A stretch of DNA of 64,000 nt from Dioszegia crocea (lineage: Eukaryota; Basidiomycota; Tremellomycetes; Tremellales; Bulleribasidiaceae), in NCBI GenBank assembly GCA_001600615.1, contig BCKK01000009.1:967213-1031212 (forward strand). Reading direction: 5' to 3'. Numbering within the stretch: position 1 is the stretch's first letter; each line of letters opens with the position of its first letter. Positions 54,309-64,000 of this stretch are shown one piece after another. A program made the translations under genes and the position numbers. The notes under the pieces are model-generated. The model was given only the letters and a program-made list of their open reading frames with translations, ran no database searches and had not been told where the DNA came from.

Positions 54309-55562
54309 TCATTCCGCCTTCTTCGCTCGTTTCTCTTTCCTCTTCTTCTCAGGTTTTGCGATCCCAGCCGTCGATCCTGTCTCTCCAACCACCACATCTA
54401 CCGCCCCTGTCTCGGCCTTCTGGACCTTCTTTCCCTCCTTGGTCTTCTTGGCCTCAGCACCGGCTCCAACCTCCGCGCCCTCGCCACCTTTCGCCTTCTG
54501 CGCCAATAATCTCCTCGCAGCCCTATTCAACCTCACCCCTTCTCCACCAACCTCAGTCACTGCTATCTCCGTCGACATCTCTTCTCCACCGGTAGACTTT
54601 TCTCCAATTCGGTCTAAGAGTGCTTTGGCGCGAGCAGCTTTGCGTTCAGATTTGGATTTCCGTGGTGATTTGGACGAGGAAGCTGTAGATGGATCGGCGG
54701 AGGTAGATGTGGAGGGTGCGGATGGGACAGCCTTTTGCTATATGGTGTCAGATCATTGTGGAGCACAAATTTCAATCCAGATATACCACATACCTTTTTG
54801 GCTTTTGGCTGTTTTGGCTCTCTCGCCATATTATTGTCCAAATCCTCAAAGACGGATAATACAAGCTCTCTGGGATCCTCCGTTTCGATCGGTTTACCCG
54901 ATTCAAGCCGGGCTCGATATCGCTTCACAGCTCGATTATGAGCCTACACAATCAGCCCTAAGCCTGCTCTTGGAGAGACAACATACAGCACTGGCCAAAT
55001 GATCGGCTATTGGTTTTTCAAATTGGAAGATCTTTCCAGGACAGAGGATACAGCGAGAAGTAGGTCCGCGTCGTTTGGAATGTCGTTTAGATCCGGGATA
55101 GATGGGCGATTCGAGAGCTTCGGTGATTGACATGGGCGCCGGACCGAGCTCTTCCTCGTCTTCAGAGTCAGGCTGGATGGGCTCGAGGTCGGAGAAGTCT
55201 TCTTCTTGTTCTTCGTCATCGTCCATCTCGCCATCGCCCTCGTCTCCATCTTCAGCTTCGACATTGATGCCATCTGCGAAAGTTAGATCTCATTGCTCGG
55301 AGGATCTCCAAAGCTGAGACTTACCTGCCAAGCTCCCTGCATCCTCATCTTCCTCTTCCACACCTACATCATCCTCGCTCTCTTCATCACTATCACTTCC
55401 ATCGTCATCGCTATCACTATCACTCTCGCTCTCTTCATCATCCGTCTCATCTCCGCCGCCGCCCATCTCTTCCCTCAGTGCAGCTTTCAGAACTGCAAGT
55501 CCATCTGCCTCGTCTCTCTCTTTCCGCTTCAGTCGTCGTTCGGTAATCTTGTAAAGGGGCAT
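54309..55562 (-). CDS. nuclear C2H2-type zinc-finger protein, probable ribosome-biogenesis type
   Basis: 367 residues in four exons; introns 55274..55324, 54944..54986 and 54738..54793. Order: a basic start (MPLYKITERRLKRKERDE), a long Asp/Glu/Ser acidic region (about 35-140), a single zinc finger CILCPGKIFQFEKPIADHL, then SAAHNRAVKRY (about 155-190; Cys-x2-Cys and spaced His), and a Lys/Ala-rich tail ending KPEKKRKEKRAKKAE. The finger shape and flanking basic and acidic tracts resemble nucleolar pre-ribosome factors in fungi, but the specific family is not recognised. Divergent from the chitin synthase gene. Confidence 0.82.
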
Positions 55563-56421
55563 CTTGAGTCGTTATGTGGGGTTGTATAGGGTGTAGACGT
55601 CACGCGCAAAGAGCAGCTTGAGGTCTGAAATTTCCGGCGGAAAGAGGAGATTAGCCGCATCTCCGTGAGTGCGGGGCACCACAGTCGCCATTCCCCTCTT
55701 GCCCTCCAGACAAGTCAATTCTCGAAGGATTCAGATGCATCGCGAAGCCAAATGGAATACTGATGCCAGCTGCCCACACCGGAGAGACTACTCTCTGCCT
55801 GGGGAGGCCCTTCCAACCGTTAGACCGGATTCTGCTACTTCTACAATCTGAAACACCTATGAAACACAGCCACTTTTCGAGCGGCGATCCCCGCCTCCCT
55901 TGGCTAACGTTAACGTCAAGGGACAAGCTAAAGGCGGTGAGTGAAGTGAAGCCGCAATAGACGCAAAGTCGCCCATACGTCCATCGATTGGCGAGACTGA
56001 CTGCTGGTCTCATTCAATAACGACCCCTGGCTATTGCCTCACAGACCGAGAGCCACGACCCACTTACTTGGCTCCGCTCGAAAAAAAGAAGGTTTTGCGT
56101 AAGGTGGCGCGAGAATCACCAAGGGAGCGATCACTTTTAATCAACACCATACCGATCGGAAGTTCGGGATTGTAGTAGCATTCCTGCGGCTTGTGGTGAG
56201 TCTACTAGATCTGCTCAGTCATCCCTACTTTGCGACAAGCTGATTTGTCAAAGATTTCACGAATAGACGATTTCCCGCACAGCCTTTCACGACCCTGATC
56301 GAACGATTTTCCCTACAACCCATTCCCTATCCGACTTTCCGCTTCACGCAAAACGCCACTCCACCTTGCCAACGAACTACCCCTTGACTTCCTACAATCC
56401 TCCTCTTCCCTAATCACCACA
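55563..56421. other. divergent promoter region of chitin synthase
   Basis: No gene supported. The 150 bp before the ATG at 56422 are pyrimidine rich on the plus strand, typical of a fungal leader. Confidence 0.5.
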
Positions 56422-59400
56422 ATGTCCGCCGCCATGTCCAGCGCCGAAGCCGCGGGCATTCATGCCCTGACGGACCTGATAACTTCTGGGTCAGGATCCG
56501 CTCGCAAGGTCTTCCCTACGGATGACCAAATTACCACCCTACTTCACGCCCGATCTCGAGGGGAGCATCCCTATGTCCGGGTCAGTCCGAGCGGGCGGGA
56601 CCACGTGGTCATGAACCCATTACGGGTTTTAGGGTGTATGAATGAAGAAAGCAGGGGGCGGTATTCTGCGGCTGTCGAGGATGATGGTGTGGATGAAGGA
56701 TTGCAGCCTAATGCCTATGAGCTAGCGGGCAGGGTATGGTCTCTCATGACCAGAAGAAGAGAATCTCAAGCTGTGGTGTACCAGTACGTCCCAAGTTCGG
56801 CCTCAAGCTGACCCTTAGCGGCCTGAGCGGTTCTGGAAAATCCACCACATCCCACCATCTCACCACCCAAATCCTATCCCTTGCCTCACCTACTAAAACC
56901 CAAAAACGACTCTCGGATCAAATATCCTACCTCCACACCCTGCTCTCATCCTTCGGCCACTCCAAAACCCCCCTAAACTCCTCGGCATCGCAGCACGGCC
57001 TTTACTCCGAATTACACTTCACAACGGACGGTCGGGTATCCGGTGCCAAAGTCCTCGCTTTTGGGCTGAACAAAAGTCGCGTTGGCGGGAAGTTGCAGCA
57101 TGAAGAACGGTCTTTCCACATCTTCTACCAACTCCTCGCTGGTGCCAGTCCAGAAGAGAGGGATAGTCTAGGATTGGAGGACCCAAGCGCATATGCCATG
57201 CTGGCCCAGAGCGGTTGTTATCGATTGCCAGGCGGACCATTCTCGGATGATTCGACACAGCTATCGGAGCTGAGAGTGGCACTTGCCAATCTTGGCTTCA
57301 AAGCCAAACACGTCCGATCGATATTCACCGTTCTTGTTGCTATTCTCACTTTGAGCAATCTCGAATTTACGGACGACAGGGGACACGGGTCATTAGGTAT
57401 GACATCCCTCGATGAGCGTGCCCGGGTCGTCGATCGACATATCCTCGGTACGGCCGCTGCACACCTTGGCGTCAATCCGGATGATCTCGAGGCCGTGCTT
57501 GTCAATCGGACTCGATGGGTACGGAAGGATCTTTGCTCGATGATCCTCGATACCCGCGGTGCGGAACAACAACGTGATACTCTCATGCGAGATCTATACG
57601 CTATCCTCTTTACGTTCGTTGTCGAAATGGCCAATAAGAAACTTGCGTCATTGGATGATACACCCCCCGAACTCCAAATTGCCCAATTGGAACTCTCAGG
57701 GCATACCTCTCGCACCATGACGGATGCTGGAACGTCTTCTCGACCTGGAAGTATGTTCCAGCCACTCATCAATGCCACTGGCGAGAATGGGCTTGACGAG
57801 TTTGGGACCAACTTTGTGAACGAGGTATTGCACTCGTACATCATCCAACGGGCATTTGAGGATAACTCGGCGGAGAATTTAGGAATGGCGGAGGATGGAA
57901 TAAGGTTACCTGGGGTAGTGACGATGGATAATTCATCCGCGTTGGATCTGCTTCGAGGAGGATCATTGGCTCAGAAGAAATTGGCGGTGGACGCCGGGGG
58001 GATTACCGGGATGTTGGGGCAGATATCGGAAGAATTCAAGGGAGACGACGAGGAGAATAATGAGAAGGGTGAGAAGGTCCTGTCGAGATTGACAAGGACT
58101 TTCGGTCGACATCCATCATTCATCGTCGCTCCAGGATTAGGCACCGGCCCACTCCCCGATCGTCATACATTCGCCATCAACCATTACTCTGGCGCGTGCT
58201 CGTATGACGTTGCAGATTTCGCCGAGCGGAATCTGGACGTATTGGATAAACAGCTCGTCGATCTGCTGCGGGGAAGTGCGGATGGCTTTGTGTCAAAGTT
58301 GGTCTCTGGGCCTGGGCTTGCTGTTGAGGGTCACCCTCTCGATCCAAATATCACCGTCGAGGCGCAAGTATCTTCCACCCCCCTCCGTCTCCCCAGCCGA
58401 GTCATCAACCCCCTTATCGGTATTCGGGCGCAGACAGAAGACGTCCAGTGGCCAATAGACGTCACTGTTCCCCAGCCTGTATCGACGCAGCTAAACTCTA
58501 CAATCTCAACCCTCGTCCAGCACATCGATCAATTCAGGTTGTGGACAGTCTACTGTCTCCGTCCGAGCGATACAGGCCATGCCAATGCATTTGACCGACG
58601 GCGCGTCAAGGCGCAAATCCGTTCATTGCTCTTGCCTGATTTAATCAATCGCCGGCAGGTGGATTGGATAGCGGATTACGGGCTGCAGGAGTTCTGTCAA
58701 CGGCATGAATTGAGGATGGACGGTGAAGAGGCGGTGGAGGAGTATGCGCATAGTAAGGGATGGATCAAGGGGAGAGAGTATGATGTGGGACGGGAAAGAG
58801 TATGGTTAGGGTGGAAAGGGTGGAAAGAGCAGGAAGACGATATCCGGGCTGGAGAAACAAGGAGGGGATCAGCAGAGACATTGGCGGATGACGATGAGGA
58901 TGAAGTGAAGGATCGGGCAGTCATCAATGGGGAAGCGGAAGCGGACCATCTGCTCGGTCGGACCCAAACGAGAGGAACGGAATACTCTCCGGCGTCAGCT
59001 ACGGTTGCTCTCCCTTATGGTCATGGACCAGGATTGGGCAGGGGCCTAGGTGGATATCAGGATAACCCAGATTTCAACAATTCGGCAATTTGGTCAGATG
59101 TCGGAGGCCAAGGCGGGAAATACGAACCTGATTCTCGATCCCCATACGAAAAAGTCCGATCGGAGGAACATCTAAACTATCACCCGGACCCTTCACCCCA
59201 AACCAAAGATCGAGGACCGATATCGAGTGATCAATTCCAAGTCAAGGAAAAATCAAAGAAACACACGGCGACTGAAATTATCGCAACCACACGATCTAGA
59301 AGATGGTGGATCCGAATCACATGGATATTCACTTGGTGGATCCCCAGTTTTCTATTATCGAAACTGGGTCGAATGAAACGACCGGATGTTCGGATGGCGT

Positions 59401-62400
59401 GGAGAGAAAAGGTGACAATCTTCATGATGGTTATGCTTTCTTGCGGGATTGTCTTGTTTTACATTATTGGATTTGGGAAGTTACTTTGTCCGGATGGTGA
59501 TAAGGCTTGGAATCCTTCCGATCTTGCTAGTCATTCGGGGACTACAGATTATTACGCTGCGATAGCTGGGAATGTCTACGATGTAAGTTTGAGCTCGAGC
59601 TGGGTGGCTAATTTAGTTTACGAACTTCTACAAAGGTCAACATAGCGATATAACTGCCTATCCTACGACTGCCGCCATCATGCTTCAATTCGCAGGGATG
59701 GACCTTACCAACTATTTCCCACCACCCATGACTATCGCTTGTCCAGGTTTGGTCAATAATGATCAACTGGAATTACGCCGGGCGAACTTTACGCCTATCT
59801 TGGAGTATGCCATTCATCGGAGTGGACCACTGCAAGTTGAGAAGAATACCAGATTGAACGATATCAATTGGTATAAGGATAGACTGAGGCCGGATTTGCA
59901 GCAGTACTATAAGGGGGCGTATGTGTATGCCAAGAGTTATATCTCGGGCGAAGCGGATGGGTCTGGGAAGTAAGTACTACTCTTGTTGGGATGAAGTGTA
60001 AGTGCTGATGTTTAGGCAATGGGCGATATACAAGGAGAAAGTCTACGATCTCTCCGATTATCTCTATACTGTCCAATACTACTCGACTACTTCCGGTACG
60101 AATTTACCCAACTACAAATTCCTCGATCCATCCCTTTCCGCCCTATTCTCTACGAATGCCGGACAAGACATTACGAAGCAGATGGACGCGGTTATGGCGG
60201 GCATGACGGACACGGTGGCAAGTCAGACATGGCAATGTCTTGACAATGCCTTCTATGTCGGCCAGACGGATTTCAGGGATAGTCCACGATGTCTAGTCCA
60301 GAACTACCTCCTCTTGGCGCTCAGTATCATCCTCACCACCGTCATTCTTGTCAAGTGTAAGTTTCCGTATGGGGCAGGGCTGAATGAGACAGTCTTGGCG
60401 GCACTTCAACTTGGCTCCAAACGACATCCGGAGATATTCGACAAATTCGTCATTTGTCAAGTACCTTGTTATACCGAAGGTGAAGAATCACTCAAACGAA
60501 CCATCGACAGTCTTTCAGTACTGAACTATGACGACAAGCGGAAACTCATCTTTATCATTTGTGATGGGAATATCATTGGATCTGGGAATAATCGGCCCAC
60601 ACCACGTATCGTCCTTGATATTCTGGGTGTGGATCCGGCGTTAGATCCAGAACCGCTCCTGTTTAAGAGTATTGGAGAGGGGAGTAAACAGTTGAATTAT
60701 GGGAAGATCTTCTCAGGATTATATGAGCATGAAGGTCATGTCGTACCGTAAGTTCCACCCTGTACCCGATAGACTAAGCTGACATCCAGGTACATTGTCG
60801 TCGTCAAAGTTGGGAAACCTACCGAAACTTCCAAACCTGGAAATCGAGGCAAACGGGATTCTCAAGTCCTGCTCCTCCAATATCTCAACCGGGTTCATTT
60901 CGAAGCTCCCATGAGCCCGCTCGAGCTGGAAATCTATCATCAGATGCGGAATGTCATTGGGATCGATCCGGCATTCTACGAGTATATCTTTCAAGTGGAC
61001 GCTGATACGGTATGTCTCCTCTTCGGTCTGGAGGATCTGAGCTGATGTTGTAGACTGTCGAGCCCGACTCGCTGAATCGGCTTATCGCTTGTACGGCGGA
61101 TGATTCGCAGATTATCGGGATTTGCGGAGAGACAAAGTTGGAGAATGAGCGAGAGTCCTTGACGACTATGATCCAAGTAAGTCTTACGGCCCAACTCTGG
61201 CTGATTGAGTAGGTATACGAATACTTCATCTCTCATCATTTGACCAAAGCCTTCGAATCACTCTTCGGATCAGTCACTTGTCTACCTGGTTGTTTCTCAG
61301 TCTACCGAATTCGGACAGCCGACAAAGGACGACCCATCATCATTTCCTCAGTCGTCATTGACGAATATGCCGAACCGAACGTCGACACCCTACACAAAAA
61401 GAATCTCTTCTCTTTGGGAGAAGATCGATATCTTACGACATTAATGATGAAGCATTTCCCGACATACAAGATGAAATTCACACCGGACGCTATTGCCCAT
61501 ACCGTCGCTCCGTCCCGATGGAACGTGCTGCTTTCGCAAAGACGACGATGGATAAACTCGACGGTTCATAATTTGGTTGAGCTTATTGCTTTGCCTGAGT
61601 TGTGCGGGTTCTGTTTCTTCTCGTTGAGATTTGTAGTGTTTATCGATTTACTCGGTACTATTGTAAGTTCCCCTTTCTGGCTATTCGGCAGGCATTGGCT
61701 GATCCCCAGATTCTACCCGCTACTTGCGTTTACCTCGTCTACCTCGTCGTTATTGTCTCGCTTGGAAAGGCCGCCATTCCCGTCATTTCCCTAGCGATGA
61801 TTGCTGCAGTATATGGTCTACAGGTAAGTTTATTCAGTCTCGCTGTCAAGAGTGGCAGCTTATCCTGCAGATGATCATCTTCATCCTCAAGCGAGAGTTC
61901 ATGCTTATCGGCTGGATGGTGCTGTACATTCTAGCGTAAGTTCGTCACTTCAGTCTCTAGCCACAAAGCTGACGTTCCAGATTCCCCATCTACTCAGTCT
62001 ACCTCCCGCTATACTCATTCTGGTCCATGGATGACTTCTCTTGGGGAAACACTCGCCAGGTCGTTGGTGAAGGAAACAACAAGACGGTGGTTTACGAGGA
62101 TGACGAGGTGTTTAGGGACGACATGATTCCATACAAGAGCTTCAAGGGTGAGTTCACTTACATATTGCATAAAAGGATCAGAGCTGACTTTTAAGACTAC
62201 GAAGCCGGCGCCTGGGAGATTCAATCCCTCCATTCCGAGAAATCTAGGCATACCGAAATGTCCGGCGCACGATCCCAAGCCAACTCTTTTCGTCCACCTC
62301 GATTTGTTCACTCCCGTAACCCCTCGGCACACTCTAGCTCTGCCTCCCTTCCCCAAGGCGGAGACTACTGGCGCGACTCATCCCCTCTCGGCCCCGCCCA

Positions 62401-63152
62401 TTCTTCTCGGAATTTACGCGGAATGCCATCTCAGCAATCCCTACTCTCTGGCCCAGGTCGCGGTCTCAATGCGCCCCAACCTCCATTTATGGGTGGTCAG
62501 CGTGTCCAAAGTATGGCTGGATTGAGCATGTGGGGCGGAGGATCAGTCTATGATTCACCTCAGGGACCAGGAGGTCAACCACCAGGATTCATGCACCCTC
62601 AAATGACTGGCATGTCGGCTGGGAGCCCCATGATGCCACCCATGGGTATGCCGATGCAGAATCACGGTCCGACCAACCCCTTCGACTCACCAATGATGAT
62701 GCCTATGTCGGACGCTGGACGGCAGTCGGGTTATTACCCACCTGTACCGGGAGTCATGGGTATGGGTGCGCCTAGAGGAAGCGTCATGACGAATTTAGGC
62801 GGGTATGGGAATATGATGGGGAGTGGTCAGCCGGGAGGAATGGGAATGGGCATGCCTAGGGGAGTCTCGACTTATTCCCTCGCTACGACAAATCACCCGC
62901 TGGCTTCGGCTCCACAAGTCAACTCGGCGAGCTCGCCAGAAGATGGGGAAGTTGTGGATGTTCTCAGGAGATATTTGGCCACTCAAGATTTGATGAGCGT
63001 GTAAGTCCTTTTTCAACGACTACCAGTCAGAGCTGATTAGTAGGACGAAACGACAAACGAGAGAAGCGCTATATGGTTTATTCCCTAATGCCAATCTCCA
63101 AACGAGGGCGGGATGGGTGAATGAGAATATCGACAAGATTCTCAGTGAATAG
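56422..63152 (+). CDS. class V-type chitin synthase with myosin motor-like domain
   Basis: 2087 residues in 12 exons; introns 56784..56818, 59583..59616, 59970..60015, 60748..60789, 61010..61053, 61177..61212, 61663..61709, 61824..61870, 61936..61980, 62148..62195 and 63001..63043. Order: myosin head-like domain (about 10-750) with P-loop GLSGSGKS at 122-129, two membrane helices (about 950-1008), a cytochrome b5-like segment with VYD and QHSDI (about 1035-1110), the processive CHS2 catalytic core with VDADT, GEDRYLT (about 1587) and Q1627RRRW, a cluster of C-terminal membrane helices, a Gly/Met/Pro-rich linker, and a DEK_C-like end ([10 protein letters not shown]). It makes cell-wall chitin at the plasma membrane; the motor-like part helps deliver it along actin. 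The P-loop has Leu-Ser where class V proteins usually have Glu-Ser. Confidence 0.95.
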
Positions 63153-63596
63153 ACAGATGGGCGATTGTGTATACGAGTAGGAGTAACGGAACGGACTAGT
63201 TTGACCCCTTGTTTCCATATGTTTATGACTGACTGATTTGCCTCTCTTTCTGCTTTTGCCTTATGCATCAATGGACATTCGTAGCTGTCGGCGATCCGTT
63301 CGGGTCCGATGTTGGAAAACGGACCTTGGAAGCTCGGCCGTGGATGTAGATCTGGGTGGAGGTCATGGATAGAGAGGGCAGTGGACGCACCGGCTAATGC
63401 AATCGCCGGGTGATTGTGACGTTGGAAAATGATAACCGGCACTCCGCCAATTTCCAACAAAGTACTCCGCCCATAGTCTCACCGTCTACTCAGCAGATAG
63501 TATAAGTAGGAACCCCGCAGGCCCCACTGTCCCTCCACATATCAACTACAACTGTACATCAAGGACCAACCCAACAACCGCGAAATCATAGCCAAA
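63153..63596. other. intergenic, promoter of malate synthase
   Basis: No gene seen. It carries a TATA-like element near 63501 and AC-rich leader sequence before the ATG at 63597. Confidence 0.5.
63501..63507 (+). promoter_or_regulatory. TATA box (TATAAGT) of malate synthase
   Basis: TATAAGT lies about 96 bp upstream of the ATG at 63597, a normal fungal distance. Confidence 0.5.
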
Positions 63597-64000
63597 ATGA
63601 CCCTCCCGCAAGGCATCCACTTAACCCTCAACGCTCCCAAGGGCGCCGAACAGATCCTCTCTAATGAGGCGTTGGAGTTCCTAGCTGTCCTCCATCGGAC
63701 ATTCAACGATAGGCGTCTGGAGCTACTAGAGAACCGAAAGAAGGTCCAGAAAGAGCTTGATGCTGTGAGTTTGGGCTCCTGATCTGATGCGAATTTCGTG
63801 ATCTTGGCGTAGATAAGAACTGACAAGTGTAGGGTAAACCTCTGACCTTCCTCCCTGAGACCAAAGACATTCGGGACTCTCCATCATGGGCCTGCGCACC
63901 GCCTGCTCGGGGCTTGGAAGACCGACGGTATGTCCGTCCGGCGCGATACTCACTTTGGGCCAATCTGGGTCTTCGTGGGAAATGTGGCTGATTAGAGGTA
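63597..64000 (+). CDS. MLS1: malate synthase, 5' part only (runs off the window)
   Basis: Condenses acetyl-CoA and glyoxylate to malate in the glyoxylate cycle, usually peroxisomal or cytosolic in fungi. Exon 1 is 63597..63764 and exon 2 is 63833..63927, separated by a 68-nt intron; the third exon begins just before the window ends (acceptor at 63995 or 63997, not resolvable here). About 88 residues are visible: [17 protein letters not shown], then [30 protein letters not shown], the conserved N-terminal signature of malate synthase A. The catalytic domain and any peroxisomal signal lie beyond position 64000. Confidence 0.9.

Overview
The window reads as nuclear DNA of a basidiomycete fungus, most likely a Tremellomycetes-type yeast. 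Genes are split by many tiny introns (30-60 nt, several only 30-34 nt) with GT/AG ends and a GCTGAC or GCTGAT branch site a few bases before the acceptor. The gene content is fungal: hybrid histidine kinase, myosin-motor chitin synthase, VTC1, PalI/SUR7-type membrane protein, malate synthase and carnitine acetyltransferase. I rebuilt every spliced gene by requiring each junction to keep frame; all complete models close to a whole number of codons. No rRNA, CRISPR array or transposon was recognised. Species and exact relatives cannot be fixed from sequence alone.

Layout. 1-6 kb: a soluble hybrid histidine kinase (minus), divergent from a nuclear-looking coiled-coil protein. 6.6-15.5 kb: a tandem family of F-box-like proteins in five genes. 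One gene is a head-to-tail fusion of two paralogues, giving six units of two subtypes, and three genes share a TG-repeat promoter block. 15.5-18.6 kb: gene-poor, with one intron-containing tRNA-Met. 18.6-24.6 kb: carnitine acetyltransferase convergent with a 12-exon, 1026-residue protein of unknown function. 25.7-28.2 kb: a membrane-anchored alpha/beta-hydrolase that appears to lack its nucleophile serine and carries a minisatellite in one intron. 28.6-33.9 kb: a pair of duplicated, unrecognised acidic/basic proteins. 33.9-37.5 kb: PalI/SUR7 protein, methyltransferase-fold protein and DUF1749-type hydrolase.

37.8-44.2 kb is the most striking region. Three consecutive minus-strand genes encode predicted secreted proteins. 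Two are calpain-type cysteine peptidases with conserved Cys, His and Asn positions and shared intron positions. The second peptidase has a long Pro/Thr/Ser-rich and then Asp/Glu-rich tail. The third gene is a secreted Gly-rich and Asp/Glu-rich protein without a catalytic domain. Calpains are normally cytosolic, so a secreted pair beside an acidic partner is the best candidate for an undescribed system here.

45-64 kb: VTC1 (polyphosphate synthase complex), a large single-pass disordered protein, profilin, a possible F-box-like protein, a small metallothionein-like Cys protein, a nuclear C2H2-type zinc-finger protein, a 2087-residue class V-type chitin synthase, and the 5' end of malate synthase cut by the window edge. 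Carnitine acetyltransferase and malate synthase both serve C2-carbon use, but they are 45 kb apart and not evidently co-regulated.
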